Counted from the stretch's first letter, positions 1-13,112 are shown. The stretch: 64,000 nt of DNA from Arcuatula senhousia (GCA_963971305.1 OZ020316.1:17564745-17628744), one strand, 5' to 3'. Notes: generated by a model not told the origin, from the sequence alone. Translations and numbers: made by a program.

Positions 1-3000
1 CGATGGCTATTTTGGGTGGCATAGGGACTAGGTGGCATAGAGAGGGGAGGTATAGAGGTGCATGACCCAAGTCTCAAAAGTTGGCCACGGCTTCCGGTTC
101 CGGTCTGATAATGATAGCGATTTTGTTATAAAGTGTGCCTGGGTGGGTCCTTTCGACCCCGGATTTGACCCCGATGGCTATTTTGGGTGGCATAGGGACT
201 AGGTGGCATAGAGAGGGGAGGTATAGAGGTGCATGACCCAAGTCTCAAAAGTTGGCCACGGCTTCCGGTTCCGGTCTGATAATGATAGCGATTTTGTTAT
301 AAAGTGTGCCTGGGTGGGTCCTTTCGACCCCGGATTTGACCCCGATGGCTATTTTGGGTGGCATAGGGACTAGGTGGCATAGAGAGGGGAGGTATAGAGG
401 TGCATGACCCAAGTCTCAAAAGTTGGCCACGGCTTCCGGTTCCGGTCTGATAATGATAGCGATTTTGTTATAAAGTGTGCCTGGGTGGGTCCTTTCGACC
501 CCGGATTTGACCCCGATGGCTATTTTGGGTGGCATAGGGACTAGGTGGCATAGAGAGGGGAGGTATAGAGGTGCATGACCCAAGTCTCAAAAGTTGGCCA
601 CGGCTTCCGGTTCCGGTCTGATAATGATAGCGATTTTGTTATAAAGTGTGCCTGGGTGGGTCCTTTCGACCCCGGATTTGACCCCGATGGCTATTTTGGG
701 TGGCATAGGGACTAGGTGGCATAGAGAGGGGAGGTATAGAGGTGCATGACCCAAGTCTCAAAAGTTGGCCACGGCTTCCGGTTCCGGTCTGATAATGATA
801 GCGATTTTGTTATAAAGTGTGCCTGGGTGGGTCCTTTCGACCCCGGATTTGACCCCGATGGCTATTTTGGGTGGCATAGGGACTAGGTGGCATAGAGAGG
901 GGAGGTATAGAGGTGCATGACCCAAGTCTCAAAAGTTGGCCACGGCTTCCGGTTCCGGTCTGATAATGATAGCGATTTTGTTATAAAGTGTGCCTGGGTG
1001 GGTCCTTTCGACCCCGGATTTGACCCCGATGGCTATTTTGGGTGGCATAGGGACTAGGTGGCATAGAGAGGGGAGGTATAGAGGTGCATGACCCAAGTCT
1101 CAAAAGTTGGCCACGGCTTCCGGTTCCGGTCTGATAATGATAGCGATTTTGTTATAAAGTGTGCCTGGGTGGGTCCTTTCGACCCCGGATTTGACCCCGA
1201 TGGCTATTTTGGGTGGCATAGGGACTAGGTGGCATAGAGAGGGGAGGTATAGAGGTGCATGACCCAAGTCTCAAAAGTTGGCCACGGCTTCCGGTTCCGG
1301 TCTGATAATGATAGCGATTTTGTTATAAAGTGTGCCTGGGTGGGTCCTTTCGACCCCGGATTTGACCCCGATGGCTATTTTGGGTGGCATAGGGACTAGG
1401 TGGCATAGAGAGGGGAGGTATAGAGGTGCATGACCCAAGTCTCAAAAGTTGGCCACGGCTTCCGGTTCCGGTCTGATAATGATAGCGATTTTGTTATAAA
1501 GTGTGCCTGGGTGGGTCCTTTCGACCCCGGATTTGACCCCGATGGCTATTTTGGGTGGCATAGGGACTAGGTGGCATAGAGAGGGGAGGTATAGAGGTGC
1601 ATGACCCAAGTCTCAAAAGTTGGCCACGGCTTCCGGTTCCGGTCTGATAATGATAGCGATTTTGTTATAAAGTGTGCCTGGGTGGGTCCTTTCGACCCCG
1701 GATTTGACCCCGATGGCTATTTTGGGTGGCATAGGGACTAGGTGGCATAGAGAGGGGAGGTATAGAGGTGCATGACCCAAGTCTCAAAAGTTGGCCACGG
1801 CTTCCGGTTCCGGTCTGATAATGATAGCGATTTTGTTATAAAGTGTGCCTGGGTGGGTCCTTTCGACCCCGGATTTGACCCCGATGGCTATTTTGGGTGG
1901 CATAGGGACTAGGTGGCATAGAGAGGGGAGGTATAGAGGTGCATGACCCAAGTCTCAAAAGTTGGCCACGGCTTCCGGTTCCGGTCTGATAATGATAGCG
2001 ATTTTGTTATAAAGTGTGCCTGGGTGGGTCCTTTCGACCCCGGATTTGACCCCGATGGCTATTTTGGGTGGCATAGGGACTAGGTGGCATAGAGAGGGGA
2101 GGTATAGAGGTGCATGACCCAAGTCTCAAAAGTTGGCCACGGCTTCCGGTTCCGGTCTGATAATGATAGCGATTTTGTTATAAAGTGTGCCTGGGTGGGT
2201 CCTTTCGACCCCGGATTTGACCCCGATGGCTATTTTGGGTGGCATAGGGACTAGGTGGCATAGAGAGGGGAGGTATAGAGGTGCATGACCCAAGTCTCAA
2301 AAGTTGGCCACGGCTTCCGGTTCCGGTCTGATAATGATAGCGATTTTGTTATAAAGTGTGCCTGGGTGGGTCCTTTCGACCCCGGATTTGACCCCGATGG
2401 CTATTTTGGGTGGCATAGGGACTAGGTGGCATAGAGAGGGGAGGTATAGAGGTGCATGACCCAAGTCTCAAAAGTTGGCCACGGCTTCCGGTTCCGGTCT
2501 GATAATGATAGCGATTTTGTTATAAAGTGTGCCTGGGTGGGTCCTTTCGACCCCGGATTTGACCCCGATGGCTATTTTGGGTGGCATAGGGACTAGGTGG
2601 CATAGAGAGGGGAGGTATAGAGGTGCATGACCCAAGTCTCAAAAGTTGGCCACGGCTTCCGGTTCCGGTCTGATAATGATAGCGATTTTGTTATAAAGTG
2701 TGCCTGGGTGGGTCCTTTCGACCCCGGATTTGACCCCGATGGCTATTTTGGGTGGCATAGGGACTAGGTGGCATAGAGAGGGGAGGTATAGAGGTGCATG
2801 ACCCAAGTCTCAAAAGTTGGCCACGGCTTCCGGTTCCGGTCTGATAATGATAGCGATTTTGTTATAAAGTGTGCCTGGGTGGGTCCTTTCGACCCCGGAT
2901 TTGACCCCGATGGCTATTTTGGGTGGCATAGGGACTAGGTGGCATAGAGAGGGGAGGTATAGAGGTGCATGACCCAAGTCTCAAAAGTTGGCCACGGCTT

Positions 3001-3385
3001 CCGGTTCCGGTCTGATAATGATAGCGATTTTGTTATAAAGTGTGCCTGGGTGGGTCCTTTCGACCCCGGATTTGACCCCGATGGCTATTTTGGGTGGCAT
3101 AGGGACTAGGTGGCATAGAGAGGGGAGGTATAGAGGTGCATGACCCAAGTCTCAAAAGTTGGCCACGGCTTCCGGTTCCGGTCTGATAATGATAGCGATT
3201 TTGTTATAAAGTGTGCCTGGGTGGGTCCTTTCGACCCCGGATTTGACCCCGATGGCTATTTTGGGGTGGCATAGGGACTAGGTGGCATAGAGAGGGGAGG
3301 TATAGAGGTGCATGACCCAAGTCTCAAAAGTTGGCCACGGCTTCCGGTTCCGGTCTGATAATGATAGCGATTTTGTTATAAAGTG
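1..3385. repeat. 171-bp tandem satellite array, about 19.8 copies
   Basis: A unit starting CGATGGCTATTTTGGG recurs at 1, 172, 343 and so on to 3250, giving a strict 171-bp period. Units look identical by eye except the last, which gains one G (TTTTGGGGTGG) and stops after about 136 bp at TTATAAAGTG. The array continues past the left edge. Although 171 is a multiple of three, stops close all six frames, so it is non-coding. No transposon ends were recognised in the unit. Confidence 0.98.
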
Positions 3386-3911
3386 AAACGTTAATCTTCT
3401 GTGGTCGTCAGATCATAGCTATTCGTGGACACACTGAATCCAAGGGTAACTACAATGTATAAGGTGCTTTTACAGTACCGTGAAAAGTCCGATGAGTTGT
3501 TAGATGATCATTTGAATTATTTCATTTATTTATAAAGCTCGATATTTAAGATGATCATCGAAGACACAAAACGAGTCAGTAGATATTTGTGCTGTACAAT
3601 CACGGTCCAGTATCGTTCGTGACTTTTATTAAATACCATAAGTCGCACTCATTGCTGATGAAGCTTCAGATTCGTCAACAAAAGAACAGATATATCTGTT
3701 TGTGTTAGGTTTGTTGATAGATATGTCAAGGTTCCAGATCTAGAGCGGATCAATTTCTTACGCAGCTACATGTAGATAAATATGGAGTTTAAAAAGACAA
3801 AATTCGTGCACAATCGTACCAATATATGCTATAATCCAACAACAGTACCTGCTAGTGCCATATGTGCACTGTAAGATACATTGTCTAAATTTATAGCTGT
3901 TAGGCTTTAAA
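3386..3911. other. Intergenic, no feature seen
   Basis: Unique-looking AT-rich sequence between the satellite and the first TIR element. I see no coding frame, splice-bounded exon or repeat in it. Confidence 0.5.
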
Positions 3912-6664
3912 AGCCGCCTCACACTTAACCGAAAAAGGTGCGACGAAGGGTAACGAATGGGAAAATTGACAAAATAGGTGCGAAATGAACGAATTCAAAT
4001 AAAAATTTCCTCCGAATCATCCGATTATAAACTATTGTTAACTATGATCAACGAACAGTTAGCAGAGAATGAATATGACGTACGATGGGTTACGATTTTT
4101 CGGATGGCTACGTTGAGTAAATTATAGCCGAAGATGAGCGAAGAGTTGATATTACCCGATAACACGAACAGATAATGAACGACGGTTTACTATGGCGTGC
4201 GATTCGAAACAAAGGCGAACGAAAATATCGGGCGCATCAGGAAATTATGCAACAGCCACAATCCCCTCCTGCATCTCCAAGGTCTCCAACGCCACCACCT
4301 ATCTTGCAGCAGGAAGATGATACAGCCAGTGTTGATGACACTGCTAATATTATGATATTGGACTTCAAAGCTTTGGGAAAATAGGGGCTTTACATAATTT
4401 TAATAAAAGGTTATAACATTTTTTTCTGCCAAAACCCAAGACAGCAGTATATTAATGAGGGTCATCATGGGGGGTACCTGGGAATCAATTAATCATTAGT
4501 TTTATACGACCGCAAAATTTTTGAGATCGTATAATGTTATGGCGATGTCGTCGTCGTCGTCGTGTGTGGATACTTTGGTTTCCGTGCCATAACTTGAGTA
4601 AATGTTGACCGAATGTTATGAAATTTTGATATGATGTTTGTTACAGCTAAAGGAAGGTTGGTATTGTATTTGGGGATTGTGGTCCCTACGTACCGTTTAG
4701 AAAAAAGGGCCAAAAAGGGCTAAAACGGGTGTATTGACAACAATGTTGTATATGTTTATTATTCATTCGATTTTGAAAGTTCTTTTTTTTATTGAATTCA
4801 TCATTAAATTCTGTCAACAAATTGTTTAAATGGTTTTGATATATGTTGCACCGTTACATTGCTTCTTGGGGTCAAAAAAGGGCCACACCCAAAAAAATGA
4901 CTTTGTTATTTGTGGTCCGATTTTCAAAATATTTGTTTCATTGGAATCCTTGTGAAAATCCCTGCTTGCATTTTTCAATCAGATTTGCAATATCTCTTAC
5001 CGTTTTTAAGAAATTAGGGGTCAAAAGGGCCAAAAACACCATTTTTAAAAGTTTGTCAAGGCAAATATACCAAAAATTTAGTTGTAGTGGTCCAGTAAAT
5101 TGTTATGAAGTTTTGATATAATGATTATATCCACTAAAGGAATGTTGGTCTTGTATTTAGGATTTGTTGGCCTCTACTGTTTTAGAATAAAAGGGCCAAA
5201 AGGGGCGAAAACGGGTGTATTGTTAATACTGTTGTAGAATGTTTTTATTCATGCAATTTTGAAAAATTTTTCTTCGTTGAAGTGCTCATAAAATTCTTTC
5301 TACCAAATGTGTCAATGATTTTTTAAATGTATTTCACCATTACATTGCTTCAGGGGACTAAAGACAGGCCACCCTTAAAATCAACTTTTTTATTTTTGGT
5401 CCGATTTTTAAAATCCTTTTTTTCATTGGATTCCTTGTGAAAATCCCTGCCTTATTTTGCAATATCTTTTACCGTTTTTGAGAAATTAGGGGTCAAAGGG
5501 CCAAAAATGTCAATTAATACATGTATATAAATAAGGCTTTTTGTATTAGATGATGTAAATAAATATATATGTGTCAAAAATGCATTTTCAAGTCATCCAC
5601 ATGATGCATGTGTCAAAAAGCTTTGTGAGTCCACCATGGGCTCCATGTGACCAAAGCAATGGACTATCCATATTGGGCCTCTAACGTACAGGGTTCAACT
5701 TGTTGCGGTCATATCATGCTGCGCTCGGCGTAGCTTTTTATTTGCACTGGTAATCATTAATTATTTACTGGAAAACGTTATTTTCACAAAATTTTACAAC
5801 AAATGGTAATCAAATAATCAAAAAGAAGGGGGTATGGTAATCAAATAATCACTCAAAAATTATCCTTGTAATTAAATAATCATCCTAAAAATGGTCTAGT
5901 AATCACATAATCAAGAACCCCATGATGACCCTCAATAATAGTTATTAGGGCCCCGGATCAAAGATGAGCAACCCCTTTTCTTTTAACTTTGTTCGTCCGT
6001 CCATCTCTGTCTGTCCGTCCACAATGTCTTGTGAACACTTCAACTTAAAACTATAAGGCGTAAAGATCTGAAATTTTACATGTGATTCAGGACTTATTTC
6101 TTTATTCAACCAATATTGGCCTGGCAATTCGCTCATGTATGAATCTATTAGCTATCCATAGTTAGTTATAGTATATCATAGTCTTGCGTTCGTTTCTGTC
6201 TCGTTATTCAAATTTAGATAACGCTTATCTTCGTTACCCTTCGCAATAAGACTCTAAGCGAATTTACGTTTTCCAACGCAAGTCTTCGTTTCTATACGGT
6301 ATTCATATTTTATCATCGTACTGATTCGTCGGGATCAGAATGGTGCGATGAAGGACAATGCATGACGAATGATAAAAGAATGATAAACGAACAATTACCG
6401 TACATTAAATAAGAGGTGCGATTTCAAACAGATGATTAACGAATTTTAAATTCGTCGGGAAATTTTGAACATGTTCAAAATTAACCGACGAATTTGAAGA
6501 ATCGCAACTGTTAGTTCCGAAGGCTTCCGAAGGCTTACGAAACCGAAAACGAAGGGTAACTATGGTTTACTATCAATTACGATTACAAACTATTTTAAAA
6601 AAACTACTATTCGCCGGTCATCGCAACCCTTATTTTATGCAATTCGGTTAAGTGTGAGGGGGCC
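3912..6664. mobile_element. Non-autonomous TIR DNA element (outer, 2.75 kb)
   Basis: The ends are inverted copies: CCTCACACTTAACCGAA at the left and its complement TTCGGTTAAGTGTGAGG at the right. The match continues loosely outward (AGCCG/GGCCC), with AAA on both flanks as a possible 3-bp target duplication. Subterminal parts share TCG-rich motifs such as CGAAGGGTAAC. A 69-codon frame at 4175-4384 is not recognisable. Size, ends and possible 3-bp duplication would suit a PIF/Harbinger-type derivative, but the superfamily is inference. It is interrupted by the element at 4457-5933. Confidence 0.75.
4457..5933. mobile_element. Nested non-autonomous element with TIR GAGGGTCATCATGGGG
   Basis: A perfect 16-bp inverted repeat, GAGGGTCATCATGGGG, closes both ends (4457-4472 and 5918-5933), flanked by AAT-like bases on both sides. 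Inside, a block of about 450 bp is repeated directly (about 4600-5060 and 5085-5510; both have 'aaagggccaaaa...gggtgtattg'). A TTTATACGACCGCAAAAT hairpin, a (CGT)n run and a TCATGCTGCGC motif recur elsewhere in the window. No transposase frame is present. The element lies inside the 3912-6664 element and is therefore younger. Confidence 0.75.
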
Positions 6665-6914
6665 AAAGCCTGTTCTTAGCCCATAGTGAGAAACATTATT
6701 GATAAGGTTCAAGAAATTTCCTTTGCATATAGCTTCTCGGCAGAGATTGAATGCTTTTCAAGAAGATTTTAAGACGTTTCAAACGTCGAAGAAAATAAAG
6801 AGCTTGTACGTCGGTCTAAAATTCGTATGCTGTACAAAATACGAAGTGGTGCCTGTGCTGATGGGCTTTTCGTCATTCGATTTAATTGCTATTCGGATTT
6901 GATGAACACTAAAT

Positions 6915-7190
6915 CGATCTTTGGCAAACTGACGGATGTGCTATAGCAATCAGGAACTGCTTACTCTTCCGGAGCACCTGAGTTTACTCTCGTTTCGACT
7001 GGAGTTCACGTTGCTGAATGCGGTTTTGTTGTTATGTGTGTGTATGTTTTATTTTGTTGTGTGTTTTTTTTTTCGTTGTATTGATATTTTTTCTACCGGT
7101 TTTGTCTTTTCTTTACGGTTTTATGATATTGATAACCCCTTTGGTACACCCTTGTTTCTCTCTTGAAGAGTTGGATAACAAGAAGGACAA
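6915..7190 (+). pseudogene. Penelope-like element 3' tail
   Basis: From 'tcgatctttggcaa' through 'ggaactgcttactcttccgg' to 'cccctttggtacac', this matches the tails at 46370-46620 (+), 39550-39725 (+) and 31083-31345 (-), which follow Penelope-like reverse-transcriptase remains. It carries no reverse-transcriptase sequence of its own, so it is a severely 5'-truncated insertion. Short frames here are T-rich and not credible genes. Confidence 0.7.
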
Positions 7191-7563
7191 AAAGGTTTTA
7201 GCTAGGGACCTGCTGAAAGCAATACTATTTACTCACCTCGTACACAAGAGAAAATTCTTTTACTAACATAACAACTAACTGCCAGTTGCAATTTATCAAG
7301 CTTAATACATAATTTGCAACTTATTCGTCATTCAGATCATGAAAGATTATAATATATCATGATTTTTTTTTCGGTGTTAGATATACATGTACAGCTGTGT
7401 AAAGAAAAAAAAAACATGTGGTTTAGGAAGTAATATCCTTAGATTCTCTCTGCAATTTAGTTGAAACAAACCGCAAAATTTATAAAGAAACAAGACCGGT
7501 ATGCCAACGGTCAAAAGTTTCAATTCTATGAGTATAATCAAACTGGTACATGCACACTCACAC

Positions 7564-9651
7564 CTAGGAACACGCGAGTCGAGCCTGGTAATTTTTACCA
7601 AAGTTTAAACTTTAAATTCATATAGGTGAATTGAGTCTCATGATTTTTACTAACCCGTTAAGGATTTTTCATATTCAATTTTTCTAATGGCTTTCAGTCC
7701 TTTTTTAGCTCACCTGGACAAAAGGTCCAGGTGAGCTATTGTCATCGCTTGGCGTCCGTCGTCCGTCTGTCGTCCGTCGTCCGTCTGTCATCCGTCGTCC
7801 GTCGTCTGTCCGTTCAACTTTTCAAAAATCTTCTTCTCTTAAACCGCTGAATCAAATGGAATGAAACTTGGTATGATAGTTTTTTAGGGCGTCTTCTACA
7901 AAAATGCCGTTGGGATTTTTGATTCGGTGAAAAACATGGCTGCCAACATAGGGAAAATTGCAGTTTTTCGCAAATTACTCGAAACGGTCACAGATATCAA
8001 AATTCTGGCGTAGGTTAAGGTAATTAGCACCTCAAGATCTACCTGCCCTGAAATTTTTAAGAAGATCAGAAAACTTATGTAGGAGTTATTGCCCTTTTTC
8101 TGAATTTTTTCCAAATTTTGCACTTATTTAACCCTCTATCTTGAAAACTATACAAGATATCTGAAAATTTAAATTGCATATGATTAAGCACATCAAGATC
8201 TACAAATGATATAATGGGGGGGGGTCAAAGTCCTAGGAACATTCCTTATAGGAGTTTTCCCCCTAAGACTGTCAAAATTGACCATATTCAGTGTTTTTCA
8301 TCCTATTTTCAAACGTTAAGTTCTCTAACACCATAAGTCTCACAATTACCAAACTTGGTGTGGTAGACCTTTGAGGTATGGTTTACAAAACTATCGTTTG
8401 GATTTTGAAAAGTCTCTATAGGGTCGAAGTTGTCAGATGTCCCCTTATAGGGGTTACGGCTCTTAAAATAACGTTTTTTTTCAGGTTTTTGGCCTATAGA
8501 ATGAAAACTATTGCTGGCTTAAATGTTCAGTTCATTTAGCGCTACAAAAGTTTTCATAGGAACGAAGTTGTCAGATGACCCCTTATAGGGGTTACAGCCC
8601 CTTAAAGGTAAAAATAGCGTGTTTTCATGTTTTTGCCCTAAAGTATGAAAACTATTGCAGAAAGAGAAAAGCTGTTGCTTGCTTAAATGTTTAGCTCATT
8701 TAGCTCTACAAAAGTCTCCATATGGTCAAAGTTGTCAGATGACCCCTTATAGGGGTTATAGCCCCTAAAATAACTAAAATAACGTTTTTTCATGCTTTTG
8801 ACCTATAAAATGAAAACAGTAGCAGATAGACAGATGGTGTTGCTTGCTTAAATGTTCAGCTCACTTAGCTCTATAAAAGTCTCCATACGGTCAAATTTGT
8901 CAGATACCCCTTATAGGGGTTACGGCCCCTAAAATAAAGTTTGTTCATGTTTTTGGCCTATAAAATGAAAACTATAGCAGATAGAGAGAAGCCGTTGCTT
9001 GCTGAAATGTTCAGCTTATTTTCCTCTGCAAAAGTCTCTTTAGGGTAGAAATTGTCAGATGTCCCCTTATAGGGGTTACGGCCCCTAAAATAACGTTTTT
9101 TTCATGTTTTTAGCCTATAGAATGAAAATTATAGCAGATAGAGAAAAGCTGTTGCTGGCATAAATGTTCATTTAGCTCTCAAAAGTCTTCATAGGACCGA
9201 AGTTGTCAGATGACCCCATATAGGGGTTACAGCCCCTTAAAGGTGAAAAAAAAATGCTTTTTGCTTATAGGATGAAAACTATTGCGGATAGAGAAAGGCT
9301 GTTGCTTGCTTAAAAATTCAGATCATTTAGCTCTACAAAAGTTTTCATAGGGTGGAAGTTGTCAGAAACCCCTTATAGAGGTTATGGCCCCTAAAATAAC
9401 TTTTTTTCATAATTTGGGCCTTTACGGCTTCATAGAATGAAAACTATAGCAGATAGAGAAAAGCTGTTACTTGCTTAAATGTTCAGCTCATTTAGCTCTG
9501 CAAAAGTCTTTATAGGGTCGATATCAAGACCAGGTGAGCGGTTCAGGCTCCTGGGAGCCTCTTGTTTGTTTTTAAGATAATGTAATTGGTTATAAGAAAA
9601 GTATTTTGCAGAGTTGGTAAAAATTACCTGGCTCGATTTGCGTGTTCCTAG
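7564..9651. mobile_element. 2.1-kb TIR element carrying the AGCTCACCTGG block
   Basis: CTAGGAACACGCGAGTCGAG at 7564 pairs with the complementary end at about 9614-9651 (TTGGTAAAAATTACC...CGTGTTCCTAG), giving imperfect TIRs of about 38 bp. Inside is a repeat block opened by a perfect hairpin (7707-7737, AGCTCACCTGGAC arms), followed by a GTCCGTCGTCC tract. It ends near 9530-9565 with CCAGGTGAGC and a GGCTCCTGGGAGCC palindrome. No coding capacity was seen. Confidence 0.65.
8427..9400. repeat. Degenerate tandem repeat, about seven units of 138-164 bp
   Basis: The core GTTGTCAGATGACCCC plus TTATAGGGGTTACGG recurs with CCCC starts near 8441, 8579, 8743, 8907, 9063, 9213 and 9369. Each unit also repeats 'atgaaaactat(a/t)gcagatagag' and 'ttagctctacaaaagt'. 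Divergence between units is much higher than in the satellite at the left edge. Confidence 0.85.
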
Positions 9652-9858
9652 TACAGTGACACTTGCTATATGATATTTTAATATTTTGCAATGATAAAAA
9701 AATATATCTACATGTATTGGTATAAATTTGCGTCAGTAAAGACAAAGCATGGAAATTTCACCTGCAGGATGAAGTATGCCATAAACAAAAGGTGTCTAAT
9801 AAATAAAAATAAATAAATTTGATTAAAACAAAATTCAATTTGATTGGACATATTTTTT

Positions 9859-11207
9859 TTATATCCCCATCGGAAAAAAAAATCAAGGGGAATCGCCCAC
9901 TTTTTACAGGAAGTGAGCTGGCATACTACGGAGTCAACAACAAAACCACTTCATGGATCAGATCAGTCCTGGAGAACAGACGCCAAAATGTCATAATCGA
10001 AGGCGCAAAATCAACATCATCCCAAGTCTTTTTAGGCGTTCCACAAGGCTCTGTGCTGGGACCATTACTTTTTTCTTGCATATACCAACGACATGCCAAA
10101 TATGATAAACCACTCTGAAACCAGACTGTTTGCAGACGAAACAATTCTTTTTCGTGACATATCAAGTGTTGAGGACAACCATCTCTTCCAGAAAGATCTC
10201 ACAGCACTTGAAACTTGGGAAAACATGTGACAGATGTCATTCAACCCTACAAAAATGCACAGTTACCAGAGTAACATTAGGAAAGCCGAAAGCTCACCTA
10301 AATCTCCCGTACCACCTTCACGGTCACACACTAGATATTGAGGATGCCAGTTGATAGGAGTAACCCTAACCAGCAACCTCTCATTGGACAAACATGTAGA
10401 CAACGTTGTGGCAAAACGGAACAGTACACTTGGCTTCCTAATGCGTAACCTTAAAGATTGCACAAAGCAAGTAAAAGAGACCAGTTACATCAGCATAGTC
10501 AGACCAACCCTGAAGTACTTGTAGGCATCATCTGTATGGGATCCAACAAGCCAGAGTAAGATCAAGGCCCTGGAAAATGTCAAGAGAAGAGCGGATCTAT
10601 TCGTCTCAAATGATTACACAACCCGAACACCTGGATGTGTAACGCAGATGATACACCAACTTGAATGGCAGAACCTAGAGCAGATCAGAGGAGGAAATAC
10701 AACAGACTGTGCATGATGTTTAAGATACAGCACCACCTAGTTGAAATCAACAGTGAGCTTTACATTAGGGCCAGCGACACCACAACCCGAGGACAACACA
10801 AGCTGTATCAGGAAAGGACCAACAACACAGTATACCGCAACTAATTATCCTACCGACTACTACTACAGCAGCATACACAATCGAAGACTTCAGGGCTAAC
10901 CTTATGGCTAGCCCTGACTGCAACTAGATCAGCGTCTCCCTTTCATAGTTTTAGCTGTAAATAGCCAGGTTTAATTCAATTTATGAGACAACTGCTGTGC
11001 GTATCCTAGTATGGCAAAATAGTCCGCAGAACTTAAAGACAGTCGGAAACGACTCCAGTTCTATACATGTATAGAGATAATAACAACAAGAAGAAGAAGA
11101 CACTATGTTAGTTCTTTTCTGAATAAAACTTTCCTGTTTTTCAATTATTTTGAAAATTTATCTATAAAAAATGACTGTAATATTTTTTTTTCATTGGGGA
11201 TATGACA
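9859..11207. other. Inverted repeat flanking the LINE fragment
   Basis: ATATCCCCATCGGAAAAAAA at the left is matched inversely by 'ttttttttcattggggatat' at about 11187-11207. It could be the TIR pair of an element that picked up the LINE piece. The match is short and A-rich, so chance is possible. Confidence 0.35.
9905..10880 (+). pseudogene. Non-LTR retrotransposon reverse-transcriptase fragment, decayed
   Basis: The first frame contains the fingers/palm signature GVPQGSVLGPLLF (about 10030-10074), typical of RVT_1 in LINEs. A frameshift follows immediately. The next palm motif reads FADE (about 10130) where active enzymes have FADD. Downstream pieces in shifted frames still resemble LINE thumb sequence, but with several stops. 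The 3' side ends near 11068-11100 in 'ataataacaacaagaagaagaaga', a plausible simple-repeat tail. The endonuclease domain is absent. Confidence 0.85.
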
Positions 11208-11313
11208 AAAAGTTTTGCACACTTTAAGTATAATCCACCCCGCTTCGCTTTACAATGTGCAATTATTTTTTTCTTCATGCCAATATGAAAAAAATATGAC
11301 AGTGATGCCTTGA

Positions 11314-11904
11314 TTAACAAAATTTCCCAAATGTATTTTCGGTAAATAAATTATCGGTACTAGAAAAAGAATTTAAAAAATCTTGTATAGCATACAATGG
11401 ATTGACATTTTTACAAAATCCTCCGAGTAATTTGAAGAACCAACTTATGACAGCATTATTTACATTAGTAAAAATAAAACGTTCACTACGTAACTGAATT
11501 TCAATTGTTGTTGAATTACACCCGTTGCGTTGCCAATGATTCATGAAGCGCAAACCGAATTCGATAGAGTAGGACAATACATAAATGTTAAAATAAGCAA
11601 ACCAACAAACGTGTTCATCTGAGAAACCAAAATTCCGTATATGTCTATATTTCCGTTGACACAACATACATGTGCGAATAGGCACTATATGTAACAAGAA
11701 CGTGTACGGAAAACAATATGTTATCGTAGACAAATACACATAGATGTTCTTGTGTCGGTTGTTACACTTTTGTTGAATCATGATATATCTTACACGCTCT
11801 GAAATTCTGTTTTCGTTGTGAACCGCTTCAGCCGCTCCGGCGCTTGACCAGACAGTAAGCCACAATTGTTCACATTTAAATACGCCTTTCAAAGTAAAGT
11901 GCAC
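11314..11904 (-). pseudogene. Probable Penelope-like remnant with a chance 196-codon frame
   Basis: The 196-codon frame matches no family I recognise and is rich in F, Y, N and C. On the same strand, about 11480-11700 resembles the end of the Penelope-like copy at 31083-32215. Shared stretches are 'tctcagatgaacac...gttggttt' and 'ttggcaacgcaacgggtgt' against 'ttggcaacgtgacgggtgt', and another frame reads YGILVSQM where that copy has YGISISQM. I therefore call it an old retroelement fragment and not a novel gene. Confidence 0.4.
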
Positions 11905-13112
11905 TCCGCGCGGTGTAATGCTACCTTATTGAGGGAATCGTGTTCTACGATATAAGTATGTACAGTAAGGAAAATCCTTCGCTTAGTCAATGTTAAGACA
12001 AAATATTGTTTTCCGACCTGTATCATGCTTAAAAACGTTTAAAGAATTCATAGTTTGGGGATCTTTTTATATGTTTTCACCACTTTCACACTAGGTAAAC
12101 GCTGTCCGCGAGAGCAAAGATATTTCGCGTTTTCACTGTACGGATATTTCGGGTTGTTGTTGACATTGGACAACAGGACTGAAATCGGCGTATATGTTTA
12201 CTAAATGAAGCATAGAAATGTATATGCTGACCCTATGTCTTTTTTAAAGATATATTTCTATCTCCTTTCGGTTATCATGAAATTATTCGGTACTTTATCA
12301 CCAATATTTGTATTTTTTAGCAGCTGTATGATTTTTGAAAAGATTACGATAATTTACCTATTTTTCTAATATTCTGAATAAAAGGCGATTCAAAACACTT
12401 CAAAATAAGTTATTAATATTTACCCAAAATGCATTTACACCACTTTTTCCTTATTATAAATCGTAGAAAATGCTCGTAGCAGAGAACCTACTGTACTGAT
12501 ATTTCCTGTTCCGATTTGGCTGTCAAAATCTTACTGTACTGTTTTTTCTGTCAAACTGTACTGATATTCAGTGTTCTTGAAAATTTCAATCGTTTATAAA
12601 AAAACAGACTTTGAATTGCAAGATTGACTTACTGTCATATATACATGCAAAGCAATGTAATTTGTAATATATACTGCCTCCTGTTTTTCGAATGGTCGAG
12701 TTTGAGTATCCATAGCACGACTTGGTGCAGCCCCTTGTTACACAATACAATCATAATACAGCTAGATAGACAAGTAAATATTCAAACAGTTTACGATTTT
12801 TTTTAAGAATAGATATTAATACTTTTTTTTAATTAAATCATTGCAATCTTATTTATACCATCACAAAAAAAAAACTACTTGGAAAATCGACATAATATTT
12901 TGATATTCTATGTATTTTCTTCTCAACTCAATTCCATGAATAATACTACGTTCACGTACATAAACAAACAAAATGAAATTCATGTCCATTCATTCATAAG
13001 TTACAAATTATTGCCCCCCCCCTAAGAAAATTTCTTGATCTAGCTACCTACATGTACTTTAACATTGTTCTATGGGAATTTAGTGTAAGTTACACGTATG
13101 AAATCTGCTTAT

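Noticed and set aside
1..3385. Regular repeats suggesting a CRISPR array or a repeat-protein gene
   Set aside because: Units are identical with no variable spacers, and stops close every frame in spite of the length being a multiple of three.
4175..4384. 69-codon Pro/Ser-rich frame as a gene
   Set aside because: Short, inside a non-autonomous TIR element, with no recognisable domain.
11314..11904. Novel 196-residue minus-strand protein
   Set aside because: Composition is poor, and the region aligns with the 3' part of the Penelope-like copy at 31 kb in DNA and in another frame.
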